A stretch of DNA of 20,677 nucleotides from the NCBI GenBank assembly GCA_041477815.1, contig JBGOUV010000073.1, positions 1 to 20,677 of the forward strand, read 5' to 3'. Origin of the DNA: JBGOUV01 sp041477815. Its GTDB lineage: Bacteria > Acidobacteriota > Terriglobia > Bryobacterales > JACQDG01. Below are positions 13,219 through 20,677 of the stretch, piece after piece (the first letter of the stretch is position 1; each line of letters starts with the position of its first letter). The notes beneath the pieces are model-generated. The model had not been told where the DNA came from and made no database searches. It saw only the letters and a list, made by a program, of their open reading frames with translations. Position numbers and translations under genes: made by a program.

Positions 13219-15651
13219 ATGCATTCGATCTGGCAGGACTTCCGCTATGGACTGCGCGGACTCCGCAACCAGCCTGCTTTCGCCTCCCTGGCGGTCTTAT
13301 CGCTGGCCCTGGGGATCGGCGCCGCCACCACTATCTTCAGCGTGATCCAGAACGTGCTGCTCGACCCGTTCCCCTACACGGACGCCAAGAAGGTCGTCGC
13401 CATCCAGATCCATGACGTGAGCAGCAGCCGGCCCGGCGGCCGCAACTTTTTCCAGACCCCCGAGTTCCTGGACTACCAGGAGCAGAACCACGTCTTTGAG
13501 GAGATCATCGGCGGCACCATGGAAGACGTCCTCTACACCACGGGGGAAGGCACGGAGCAATTCACCGGAGGGCAGGTGACGCCGAATCTGTTCCGCTTTC
13601 TGGGGGTGCCGGCGCTGGTGGGCCGGGGCCTGCTGCCGGAGGACGCCAATCCTGGGGCTCCGCCGGTGTTCGTCATGGCCCACAAGATGTGGCTCAAGCA
13701 CTTCAACCTGGATCCGTCCGTGCTGGGTCGCAGTTTTGTGCTGAACGGCGTGCCCACCACGCTGGTGGGGGTCATGCCCCTGCGGTTCACCAAGCTGGGC
13801 GCCGACCTGTGGAGACCGGTGACCCTGAACCGCGGCGATCCGCAACTGCGCCGGCGGTACTTCATGTTCCAGGCGCGCCTGAAGCCGGGGGTCACGCCGC
13901 GACAGGCGGAGGCCGACATCAACGTGATCGCGCAACGGCTGGCGCAAGTGTATCCCGAGAATTATCCCAAGAAGTTCACCGTGCAGATCGCGAGCTGGAT
14001 CGACAGCCTGGTCGGGCAGTTTCGCAAGACCCTGTACACGCTGGCGGCGGCGGTGGGGCTGCTGCTGCTGATCGCGTGCACCAACGTCGCCAACATGCTG
14101 CTGGCGCGGGCCACGGCGCGCGAGAAGGAGATGGCGGTACGCGCGGCGCTGGGCGCCGGCCGGCGGAGATTGATCCGGCAACTGCTGGTCGAGAGCCTGC
14201 TGTTGGCCCTGGCCGGCGCGGCGGTCGGCTGCCTGTTCGCCTACGGCGGCATCAAGGCGCTGGTGCCGATGATTCCCGCTGGCGCCATACCGCAGGAGGC
14301 GGTGATCCGGTTGAATGTGCCGGTGCTGCTGTTTAGCCTGGGGGTGGCCGTGTTTACGGCCTTGCTGTTCGGAATCGCTCCCGCCTTGCAGGCCGCGAAG
14401 CGAGACGTAGTGGAGCCGCTGAAGGACTCCGGCAAGGGCGTCAGCGGGGGATTCCGCCGGGGTAGGTTGCGGAACACGCTGGTGGTGGTGGAGGTGGCGC
14501 TGTCGATTGTGCTGCTGGCGGGGGCCGGATTGCTCATGCGCAGCTTCGTCAAACTGCAGCACGTGGACTTGGGGTTGAACCCGGACAACATCCTGGTGGC
14601 CCGCCTGCCGTTGCCGCGCGGGCAGTACACGACGGCGGCGGCCAAGCAGCGTTTCTTCCGTGAGCTCCTGCGACGGCTGCACGCGCTGCCGGGGGTGGTG
14701 GCGGCGGCCGCCACCAGCACCCTGCCGCCTTACGGAGGGATTCGCAGCGACATCGAGATCCCCGGCAAGACCCATACCGAGAAATGGGATGCTATCTACC
14801 AGCTATGCAGTGAAGGGTACTTCCCTACCCTGGGGCTCCGGGTGCTGCACGGGCGGCTGTTGTCGGAGGTGGAAGTGAACGACGCCCGCAAAGTGGCGGT
14901 GGTGAATCAAACGCTGGTGACCAAGTACTTCGGCCAGGAAGACCCCCTCGGACAACGGATCAAGATCAGCATGCTGGAGACCTTCCCGGATAGTCCCGTG
15001 CCGAATCCGGTTTTCGAGATTGTGGGCGTGGTGGCGGACGCCAAGAACCAGGGGATTCAAGAGCCGGTCCGGCCGGAAATGTTCATCCCGTATACCATCA
15101 CCGGCGCCTTCGAGCGCGGGATCCTGGTGAGAACCTCCCCGGAGCCCTTGACCCTGTTGAACGCCGTGCGGCGGGAGATTTGGGCCGTGGACCGCAACGT
15201 CGCCCTGACCCTGACGGGCAGTCTGAAGGACTACCTGAAGCAGTTCTCGTACGCCGAGCCGCGCTTCAGCCTGATCCTGCTGGGGGTATTTGCGGGCGTG
15301 GGGTTGGCGCTGGTGGCCATCGGGGTCTACAGCGTGATCGCCTATACGGTCTCGCGGCAGAGCCACGAGATCGGGATTCGCATGGCCTTGGGCGCGGGGC
15401 GCGCGGACGTGCTGGGCATGGTGCTGCGGATGGGGCTGCGGCTGATCGGGTTGGGGGTGTTGGGTGGCCTGCTGGCGAGCTTGGGCGTCACGCGGGTCAT
15501 CGCCAACCAGCTTTGGGGTGTGTCGCCGCACGACCCGGTCACGCTGGGTGGCGTGATCGCGGTGGTGGCGGCAGTGGGACTCGCTGCGTGCTGGTTCCCG
15601 GCGCGACGGGCCACGCGGGTGGATCCGATGGTGGCGCTACGGTATGAGTGA
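13219..15651 (+). CDS. ADOP-type FtsX/MacB-like permease
   Basis: This 810-residue membrane protein has the arrangement described for acidobacterial duplicated orphan permeases. An N-terminal membrane helix (about 22-45, SLAVLSLALGIGAATTIFSVIQ) precedes a MacB-like periplasmic domain (about 55-265). A three-helix FtsX block (about 270-400, with LLLLIACTNVANMLLARATAREKEMAVRAALGAGR) follows, and the pattern is then repeated: helix near 425-445, second periplasmic domain, final FtsX block (about 690-805, containing SRQSHEIGIRMALGAG). Such permeases are usually found without their ATPase; none is encoded next to it here. MacB-like proteins transmit cytoplasmic ATP hydrolysis to the periplasm to expel peptides, toxins or lipoproteins. 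The ATG at 13219 has no clear Shine-Dalgarno, but the protein starts as the family does (MHSIWQDFRYGLRGL). It ends 6 bp from a convergent gene. Confidence 0.9.
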   Translation: MHSIWQDFRYGLRGLRNQPAFASLAVLSLALGIGAATTIFSVIQNVLLDPFPYTDAKKVVAIQIHDVSSSRPGGRNFFQTPEFLDYQEQNHVFEEIIGGTMEDVLYTTGEGTEQFTGGQVTPNLFRFLGVPALVGRGLLPEDANPGAPPVFVMAHKMWLKHFNLDPSVLGRSFVLNGVPTTLVGVMPLRFTKLGADLWRPVTLNRGDPQLRRRYFMFQARLKPGVTPRQAEADINVIAQRLAQVYPENYPKKFTVQIASWIDSLVGQFRKTLYTLAAAVGLLLLIACTNVANMLLARATAREKEMAVRAALGAGRRRLIRQLLVESLLLALAGAAVGCLFAYGGIKALVPMIPAGAIPQEAVIRLNVPVLLFSLGVAVFTALLFGIAPALQAAKRDVVEPLKDSGKGVSGGFRRGRLRNTLVVVEVALSIVLLAGAGLLMRSFVKLQHVDLGLNPDNILVARLPLPRGQYTTAAAKQRFFRELLRRLHALPGVVAAAATSTLPPYGGIRSDIEIPGKTHTEKWDAIYQLCSEGYFPTLGLRVLHGRLLSEVEVNDARKVAVVNQTLVTKYFGQEDPLGQRIKISMLETFPDSPVPNPVFEIVGVVADAKNQGIQEPVRPEMFIPYTITGAFERGILVRTSPEPLTLLNAVRREIWAVDRNVALTLTGSLKDYLKQFSYAEPRFSLILLGVFAGVGLALVAIGVYSVIAYTVSRQSHEIGIRMALGAGRADVLGMVLRMGLRLIGLGVLGGLLASLGVTRVIANQLWGVSPHDPVTLGGVIAVVAAVGLAACWFPARRATRVDPMVALRYE

Positions 15652-15657
15652 GATATT

Positions 15658-17268
15658 CTACCGGAGTTCGACCGTGATCGCTTCCAGATAGCTAAAAGTG
15701 AAGACCCCCGGGAACGACCCGCCCTTCACCAAGGGTAGCGAGTAGAGGATCGGGTTGCGGCGGGTCGGCGTCAGCAGCAGCGTTACCATGGCTGTGCTGG
15801 CGGGCAGTTGGGCGATGAGGGATACCGGAATAGTGATGATGCCCGCCATGGCCGGCGCCTGGCAGGACACGAAAGCGCCGCTCGCACCTATGCTGCCCTG
15901 CATCCATTGGCGGTCCGTGTAACCCGTGGGATCCCATCTCAGGGTCAAGTCGCTGGCGCGGGAGACAGGGGAAACGGTGGCTCGATTGCTCCAGCGCAGC
16001 GCGGGCGGTATGGGGAGGGCAAGCTGGAACGTGGCGATGTCGATCCCTCCGGGTAGCCGTAGTGCCCATTCGCCCGGCCCGAAGGAGGACGGCGGTAGGG
16101 TGTCCAGCGTGTAGCTCGCATCGGACGGCGTAGTGTAATAATGCCAGAAGCTGCCGTCCATCGCGAGCCGCACACCTCCTGGACCTGTCACCACGGGTCT
16201 ACCGGCATCGAGGCCGTTCATGACGTCGTACCAGATGCCCACCGCCCCGCTAGCCAGACTCAATTGGCAGTCCGAAGCCGGAGTCGTCAGCAGGCCGGTG
16301 ATCCCCTGCACGCTGGCGCCATCGTGCAGGAAAAGATCCAGGCTGATCGTGTCGTAGCGGTTGTAGCGGCCGGGGGTACTGAAGCTCGGGATGACATCGC
16401 TGTGCACCCAGGTCTGACTCAACTCTACGCGGCCTCCCCGGTCGAGCGTGGCGAGCGCATCGGCCGAGAGGCCGAGGCGGTGACGGCATGGTCCCGGCGC
16501 GCTCGCCGCGGCGATGCTGGGGGTGTTCAGGACGCGACCATTTACTTCCACCGCGACCGGGACGTAGCAGTCGTCGGGGACACCTACTGGAAACTGAAAG
16601 TTGATCTGATCCACACCGGGCAGACCGGACGCGGGCCCGGCATATCCGGGCGCGACGCTGATGCCCGCGACCTTTACCGCGACAGTGGAAGCGGCGGCAG
16701 CTCCGAGTCCCGTGCCCCAGAGCGTGACCCACTCCCCAGCCTGCACGGGCGTGGTCAGGCCGGGCACGCGCGGCCCATCGCGCCAGACTTGGGCGACAGC
16801 GGCGTCAAAGCCCGCTCCTGCTTTGGTAAAAATGCCGAAGCCGGAGGCGGCGATCCAGACACTGGTGGAAAAATGCTTACCGCTGGCGGCCCCGGCCAGG
16901 ATCTCCGCCTGCCCCGTGGGAGTGTCGCGCGGCACCAACACGGTGAACTGATGCGGAGGTCCGCCGAAGGAAGGTTGTGTGGCGAGGATGGTCAGATCTC
17001 GGGCGTCCGCTGCGCCTGGCGCTCGGAAACGCAGCGTCACCGTGTCGTCCGGCAGGAGACTGCCGAACGGCTGGTACAGGCCCGTGATATTGATGTCGCA
17101 TAGCGAGCCGGGCGCCAAGCCTGACTCCGGCGTCGATGGAACGCTGCGCGCCGCCGAGTGAACTACGTAAATGGCTCCGTGCGGAAACACACGCCGGGTT
17201 CGGGGAGGGGTCTGCCCCACGGCCGGCAACATACCCAACAAGGTGAATACCAAACTCCTCACTCGCAT
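15658..17268 (-). CDS. Secreted protein with TIGR03437-like (Solibacter-type) module
   Basis: This 536-residue exported protein begins with a Sec signal peptide (MRVRSLVFTLLGMLPAVGQ). Residues about 45-250 match the pattern of the TIGR03437 module, with the marks GFDAAVAQVWRDG, EWVTLWGTGLGAA, VAGISVAPGYAGPASGLPGVDQINFQFP and VPVAVEVNG. The module is abundant in Candidatus Solibacter and relatives and resembles Ig-like/IPT beta-sandwiches. The C-terminal half (about 260-536) is also beta-rich with no motif I recognise; its phrases (LPGGIDIATFQLALP) suggest surface or adhesive roles rather than enzyme activity. The start is uncertain: the ATG at 17268 begins a clean signal peptide with a GGAAG eleven bases upstream, but in-frame ATGs exist at 17286 and further up. 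It is divergent from the second VapBC pair across a 113-bp repeat-containing spacer. Confidence 0.8.
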   Translation of the reverse strand: MRVRSLVFTLLGMLPAVGQTPPRTRRVFPHGAIYVVHSAARSVPSTPESGLAPGSLCDINITGLYQPFGSLLPDDTVTLRFRAPGAADARDLTILATQPSFGGPPHQFTVLVPRDTPTGQAEILAGAASGKHFSTSVWIAASGFGIFTKAGAGFDAAVAQVWRDGPRVPGLTTPVQAGEWVTLWGTGLGAAAASTVAVKVAGISVAPGYAGPASGLPGVDQINFQFPVGVPDDCYVPVAVEVNGRVLNTPSIAAASAPGPCRHRLGLSADALATLDRGGRVELSQTWVHSDVIPSFSTPGRYNRYDTISLDLFLHDGASVQGITGLLTTPASDCQLSLASGAVGIWYDVMNGLDAGRPVVTGPGGVRLAMDGSFWHYYTTPSDASYTLDTLPPSSFGPGEWALRLPGGIDIATFQLALPIPPALRWSNRATVSPVSRASDLTLRWDPTGYTDRQWMQGSIGASGAFVSCQAPAMAGIITIPVSLIAQLPASTAMVTLLLTPTRRNPILYSLPLVKGGSFPGVFTFSYLEAITVELR

Positions 17269-17292
17269 CGTAACCAGAACTTCCATTCTAAG

Positions 17293-17321
17293 ATTACCAT
17301 CATACATTACCATCATACATT
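17293..17321. repeat. Perfect 13-bp tandem duplication
   Basis: The unit ATTACCATCATAC occurs at 17293-17305 and 17306-17318 with no mismatch, plus three bases of a third unit. It lies between the divergent secreted-protein and antitoxin genes, 25 bp from the secreted protein's start. On the minus strand each unit brings out-of-frame ATGs upstream of that gene. Confidence 0.75.
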
Positions 17322-17330
17322 CCGTCGGAA
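17320..17330. promoter_or_regulatory. Perfect 11-bp palindrome (TTCCG-T-CGGAA)
   Basis: A symmetric site directly after the 13-bp tandem repeat in the divergent intergenic region. Size and symmetry would suit a dimeric regulator. A palindrome this short can arise by chance, so confidence is low. Confidence 0.25.
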
Positions 17331-17354
17331 ACGCCAGGCCCCGAGCAGGCTGAC

Positions 17355-17383
17355 TGTGATACTGTGTTCCTATATGTTCCTAT
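17355..17383 (+). promoter_or_regulatory. Promoter and 10-bp-phased operator repeats of the second VapBC pair
   Basis: An extended -10 element TGTGATACT (17355-17363) predicts a transcription start near 17370; no good -35 is visible. Directly downstream the 9-mer TGTTCCTAT occurs at 17365-17373 and 17375-17383, exactly one helical turn apart, with the second copy running into the ATG at 17382. Ribbon-helix-helix repressors bind tandem sites about 10 bp apart, so this is a likely autoregulatory operator. No separate Shine-Dalgarno is seen. Confidence 0.45.
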
Positions 17384-17624
17384 GAAGAACATCACAGTCT
17401 CCCTTCCCGACGAGATCTACCGCCGGGCCAGAATTCGCGCCGCCGAGCGGGATACCTCAGTCAGTGCTTTGGTTCGCGAATTCCTCACGGACCTGGGTGA
17501 GGAAGAGTCGGGTTGGGAGCAGCGCAAACGGCTGCAACAGGAAGTTCTGGCTACCATCCGGAGTTTTCGCGCCGGCGATCGGCTGACCCGACGGCAAGTG
17601 CACGACCGCCATGCGCTTCGTTGA
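17382..17624 (+). CDS. vapB: VapB/FitA-like ribbon-helix-helix antitoxin
   Basis: This 80-residue protein begins MKNITVSLPDEIYRRARIRAAERDTSVSALVREFLTDL, a textbook ribbon-helix-helix domain: strand at residues 2-8, helices at about 9-22 and 27-40. The C-terminal part (WEQRKRLQQEVLATIRSFRAGDRLTRRQVHDRHALR) should bind the toxin. The ATG at 17382 is chosen over an in-frame GTG at 17364 because it starts exactly at the RHH strand and because the GTG falls inside the promoter/operator. It overlaps the toxin gene by 14 bases. It is not closely related to the antitoxin at 2896-3141, so the window holds two independent modules. Confidence 0.85.
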   Translation: MKNITVSLPDEIYRRARIRAAERDTSVSALVREFLTDLGEEESGWEQRKRLQQEVLATIRSFRAGDRLTRRQVHDRHALR

Positions 17625-18027
17625 TACGAATATCCTGCTGTACGCCGCCAGCACCGCCCCCCGGGAGCAGTCCAAGTCGCACGTGGCCTTGTCGGTTCTG
17701 GAGGGCGATGATCTGGCTTTGTCTGTCCAGGTCCTGCAGGAGTTTTACGTGCAGGCGACCCGGTCTGGAAAGCCGGACCGATTGACTCATGAACAGGCCA
17801 GCTTGCTGATCGAGTCGTTTCTCCGGTTCCCCGTACAAGAGATGACCGTGGAGCTGCTCCAAGCGGCGCTGGCGTCGAAAGCCCGCTTCCGAATCTCCTA
17901 TTGGGCCGCCGCGATCATCGAGGCGGCCCGGGCGCAGGGCTGCCACACCGTTCTCTCCGAGGACCTCCATCACGGGCAGGATTACTACGGCGTCAAAGTG
18001 GTCAATCCCTTCCGGAAAAGAGCTTGA
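17611..18027 (+). CDS. vapC: VapC-like PIN-domain toxin with one catalytic Asp replaced
   Basis: This 138-residue PIN-domain protein has Asp5 (FVDTNILLYA), Glu44 (VLQEFYVQAT) and Glu117-Asp118 (LSEDLHHGQDYYGVKVVNPF), all expected. At the third acidic site the usual ISYWDAAI reads ISYW-A99-AAI; the codon is GCC at 17905-17907, one base from GAC. That Asp normally holds the metal ion, so ribonuclease activity may be lost or reduced while RNA or antitoxin binding remains. The rest of the gene is intact, with no frameshift. It overlaps the antitoxin by 14 nt, as in many vapBC operons, and the amidohydrolase gene starts 20 bp after it. Confidence 0.85.
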   Translation: MRFVDTNILLYAASTAPREQSKSHVALSVLEGDDLALSVQVLQEFYVQATRSGKPDRLTHEQASLLIESFLRFPVQEMTVELLQAALASKARFRISYWAAAIIEAARAQGCHTVLSEDLHHGQDYYGVKVVNPFRKRA

Positions 18028-18047
18028 CTGGGGTTCCCGACGGTATC

Positions 18048-19742
18048 ATGGTCCCTATGTGGACCGCTGCCTGCTTTCTGCTGCTGGCCGCCCAGGAACC
18101 GGCGTTTGACGTCGTCATCACCGGCGCGCGGGTACTCGACGGAACCGGAAACCCCGCCACCTATGCCGACGTCGGCGTCCGGGGCCCCGCGATCGCCGCG
18201 GTGGGCCGCCTCACCGGCGCTCAGGCTCGCCGCACCATCAACGCCAAGGGCAAGATCCTCGTTCCCGGCTTCATCGATATGCACTCGCACGCCGACCGCG
18301 GCCTGACCTCGGAGGATCCGCACCGCCGGGCCGCCCCCAACCTGGTCACCCAAGGCATCACTACGGTTCTGGTGAACCCGGACGGCGGCGGGCCCTGGCC
18401 CCTCTCCCGGCAGCGGTCCGACATGGAGCGTCTGGGTATTGGTCCTAACGCAGCATTGATGGTCGGTCACGGCACCGTGCGCGGTCTGGTGATGAAGAAG
18501 GATTTCCGCCGGCCGGCCACCGCCGACGAGATCCGCCAGATGCGCGAGCTGGTGCGACAGGGCATGCAGGACCGGGCGTTCGGACTCAGCGCCGGCCTGG
18601 AGTACGTCCCTGGCATCTGGAGCACCACGCCCGAGCTGATCGAGCTGGTGCGCGAGATTGCTCGCTTCGGGGGCGTTTACAGCGTGCACCAGCGCAGCGA
18701 GTCGACCGACCCGCGCTGGTATCGTCCCAGCGCCGATCCGGCCGGACAGCCCACCATGCTGGACGCCGTCTCCGAGACCATCGAGATCGGCGAGCAGACC
18801 GGCGCCACCGTGGTGTGGTCGCACGCCAAAGCCATGGGCGCCCACTACTGGGGCTCCGCCCAGGCGGCCATTCGCCTGATCCAACGGGCGCGCTCGCGCG
18901 GCGTGGATGTTTGGACCGACCAGTATCCCTACAACTCCACAGGGGGCAACGGCGCCGCCGTGCTCGTCCCCGCCTGGGCCCTGGGCGACGATACCTTCTC
19001 CTCCGCCCGGGGACGCCAGCGCGGCCCTACCAACTACCCCGCCACCCTGCGCGCCACCATGGCCGACGACGCCAAGGCCGCGCAGGTCCGCCGCGACATC
19101 GGCCACGAGATTTCCCGGCGCGGTGGGCCGGAGAACGTGGTAGTGATGGAGCATCCGGATAAGACCTTCGTCGGCAAGAGCGTCGACGATCTGGCCAAGG
19201 CCCGCGGGATCACGCCGGTCCAGATGGCCCTGGAGCTGCAATACGAAGGCTACCGCGACCGTCCGGGCGGCGCGCGCCTGCGCGGTTTCTCGGTCTGGGA
19301 AACCGACGCGGAAGCCATTATGGCCCAGCCCTGGACCGCCACCTCCACCGACGCCGGCATCGCCCTGCCCGCCGACGGCCCGGACGTCCACTCCCGGTTC
19401 TACGGGTCGTATCCGCGCAAGATCCGCCATTACGCCTTGGAGCGGGGCGCCATCACCCTGGAAGCGGCGATCCGGTCCTCGACTTCCCTTCCCGCTCAGA
19501 TCCTCAAGCTGCCGGACCGCGGCCTGATCCGCCCCGGCCTCGCCGCCGACCTGGTGGTGCTCGACCTGGACCGTCTCCGCGACCGTTCCACGTTCTTCGA
19601 GCCCCACCAGTACGCCGACGGCGTGGACTACGTACTGGTCAATGGTAAGTTCGTGGTAGACGGGGGTAAGGCTACCGGCGAGCTCCCCGGAGCAGTGCTA
19701 AGCCGTACCGGCGGCGTCGCCACCACCGCACCGCGACCGTAA
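18048..19742 (+). CDS. Exported N-acyl-D-amino-acid deacylase-like amidohydrolase
   Basis: This protein of about 564 residues belongs to the metal-dependent amidohydrolase superfamily, closest in pattern to D-aminoacylase / N-acyl-D-glutamate deacylase. Those enzymes remove acyl groups from D-amino acids, for example from cell-wall debris. Motifs in order are His79-Ser-His81 (FIDMHSHAD), the family block GLSAGLEYVPGIWSTTPE, His214 (VHQRSES), His259 (WSHAKAMG) and Asp435 (TSTDAGIAL), followed by the C-terminal beta domain (LRPGLAADLVVLDLD-like). The N-terminus (MWTAACFLLLAAQ) looks like a short signal peptide, so it is probably exported. The start is uncertain: ATGs at 18048 and 18057 are both possible, neither with a clear Shine-Dalgarno. 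It may be partly transcribed from the TA promoter. An M20 peptidase follows 42 bp later. Confidence 0.85.
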   Translation: MVPMWTAACFLLLAAQEPAFDVVITGARVLDGTGNPATYADVGVRGPAIAAVGRLTGAQARRTINAKGKILVPGFIDMHSHADRGLTSEDPHRRAAPNLVTQGITTVLVNPDGGGPWPLSRQRSDMERLGIGPNAALMVGHGTVRGLVMKKDFRRPATADEIRQMRELVRQGMQDRAFGLSAGLEYVPGIWSTTPELIELVREIARFGGVYSVHQRSESTDPRWYRPSADPAGQPTMLDAVSETIEIGEQTGATVVWSHAKAMGAHYWGSAQAAIRLIQRARSRGVDVWTDQYPYNSTGGNGAAVLVPAWALGDDTFSSARGRQRGPTNYPATLRATMADDAKAAQVRRDIGHEISRRGGPENVVVMEHPDKTFVGKSVDDLAKARGITPVQMALELQYEGYRDRPGGARLRGFSVWETDAEAIMAQPWTATSTDAGIALPADGPDVHSRFYGSYPRKIRHYALERGAITLEAAIRSSTSLPAQILKLPDRGLIRPGLAADLVVLDLDRLRDRSTFFEPHQYADGVDYVLVNGKFVVDGGKATGELPGAVLSRTGGVATTAPRP

Positions 19743-19784
19743 AGGAGTGGCTCCACGAGCTTGGCTGAACCATCCACACCTGCT

Positions 19785-20677
19785 ATGCGAACCACCACTC
19801 TCGATGTACTCCAGCAACTGATCCGCATCCCCTCGGTCAACCCTATTCTGGCCCCCGACGAGGCCCACGGGGAAGCCGCCATCGCCGCCTTCGCCCGCGA
19901 CTGGCTGGCCGCCCAGGGTCTGGAGAGCTGGCTGGAGGAGGCCGCTCCCGGGCGTCCCAACGCCGTAGCCGCCACCGGCGCCGCCGCCGGTCCCACCCTC
20001 GTCCTGTGCGCCCATCTGGACACGGTGGCCACTGCCGGCATGACCATTCCCCCCTTCGAGCCGCGCCGGGACGGCAACCGTGTCTACGGCCGAGGCAGCT
20101 ACGACATGAAAGGCAGCGCCGCCGCCATCATGGCCACCGCCGCCGCGCTCGCCCGCTCCCCTCTCCCGGGCCGCCTCCTGGTCGCCCTCGTAGCCGACGA
20201 GGAATACGCCAGCATCGGAGCCCAGGACTTCGTCCGCCGCCACACCGCTGATGCCTGCATCGTCACCGAACCCAGCGAAGGCCGCCTCATCCTCGGCCAC
20301 AAGGGTTTCGTCTGGGCCGGCATCACCGCCACCGGACGCGCGGCTCACGGTAGCCGCTGGGACCTCGGCGTCAGCGCCATCGGCAAGATGGGCCGCATCA
20401 TCGCCGCCCTCGAGCAATTCGATCGCGACCAGCTCCGCCGCCGCGTCCACCCGCTGGTCGGACCCGCCTCCCAGCACTGCGCCCTGATCCAAGGCGGCGC
20501 CGGGCTCTCTACCTATTCGCCGGACTGCCACCTCCAGATCGAGCGCCGCACCCTTCCCGGCGAGACACCCGGGCAGGTGCTCCAGGAACTGCGGGAGGTC
20601 GTCGCCGGCGCCGGCGAAGAAGCCGAGGTGACCCTCCTGCTCCACCGTCCGCCCCTGGTGTGTGACCGCGACGCCCC
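19785..20677 (+). CDS. M20-family metallopeptidase/deacylase (ArgE/DapE-like), truncated by the window edge
   Basis: The frame is open from 19785 to the end of the window (297 complete codons) with no stop. It matches the M20 family of di-zinc amidohydrolases, which includes acetylornithine deacetylase, succinyl-diaminopimelate desuccinylase and carboxypeptidases. His77-Leu-Asp79 (LVLCAHLDTV), Asp107 (GRGSYDMKGS) and Glu139-Glu140 (ADEEYASIG) are the catalytic and metal residues; TEPSEG and the dimerisation-domain AAHGS follow. The last metal His lies beyond the edge. No signal peptide is seen, so it probably acts in the cytoplasm, perhaps on products of the exported amidohydrolase upstream. 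An in-frame TTG at 19761, 13 nt after AAAGGAG (19741-19747), is an alternative start adding MAEPSTPA. Exact substrate unknown. Confidence 0.85.
   Translation, partial: MRTTTLDVLQQLIRIPSVNPILAPDEAHGEAAIAAFARDWLAAQGLESWLEEAAPGRPNAVAATGAAAGPTLVLCAHLDTVATAGMTIPPFEPRRDGNRVYGRGSYDMKGSAAAIMATAAALARSPLPGRLLVALVADEEYASIGAQDFVRRHTADACIVTEPSEGRLILGHKGFVWAGITATGRAAHGSRWDLGVSAIGKMGRIIAALEQFDRDQLRRRVHPLVGPASQHCALIQGGAGLSTYSPDCHLQIERRTLPGETPGQVLQELREVVAGAGEEAEVTLLLHRPPLVCDRDA

Noticed and set aside
17985..19607. Minus-strand open frame of 540 codons opposite the amidohydrolase
   Set aside because: Gly/Ala/His-rich composition without motifs, exactly antisense to a gene with complete metal-binding motifs.

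Overview
The window looks like a chromosomal segment of an acidobacterium of the Solibacter/Bryobacter type (Acidobacteriota, order Bryobacterales). This is inferred from three things: an FtsX/MacB permease with the acidobacterial 'orphan permease' (ADOP) architecture, a secreted protein with a TIGR03437-like module that is abundant in Solibacter, and the high GC content with many Tat- or Sec-exported hydrolases and oxidoreductases. No tRNA, rRNA, CRISPR array or phage gene was recognised. One IS-like end repeat lies at the extreme left.

Layout. (1) 1-2471: IS-like direct repeats, then two tandem, translationally coupled FMN-dependent alpha-hydroxy-acid oxidases with twin-arginine-like leaders. 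(2) 2474-3141, minus: a VapBC-type toxin-antitoxin pair with a promoter/operator that suggests a leaderless transcript. (3) 3264-5773: a short AMP-forming acyl-activating enzyme followed 2 bp later by an aldehyde-dehydrogenase-fold reductase. The pair resembles LuxE/LuxC fatty-acid reductase without any luciferase gene. (4) 5813-6700, minus: an HDOD-domain protein. (5) 6770-9696: an M28 metallopeptidase overlapping by 4 nt an SGNH/sialate-O-acetylesterase-like hydrolase. (6) 9698-11933: a three-segment membrane protein of unknown function between two direct-repeat copies of the 3' end of a Uma2-family gene. The right copy belongs to a longer, frame-broken Uma2 pseudogene. (7) 11950-13137, minus: a Tat-exported Gfo/Idh/MocA oxidoreductase whose stop codon lies inside a 7-bp repeat array. 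(8) 13219-15651: the ADOP permease. (9) 15658-17268, minus: the secreted TIGR03437-like protein. (10) 17382-18027: a second VapBC pair whose toxin lacks one expected catalytic aspartate. (11) 18048-20677: an exported D-aminoacylase-like amidohydrolase and an M20 metallopeptidase that runs off the right edge.

The genes suggest a scavenging heterotroph: exported peptidases, deacylases and esterases release amino acids and sugars, and exported oxidoreductases act on hydroxy acids and sugar derivatives. The reductase pair at 3264-5773 is the best candidate for an uncharacterised pathway. The Uma2-flanked membrane gene is the best candidate for recently rearranged DNA. Residue positions and repeat identities were counted by hand; no database search was possible.
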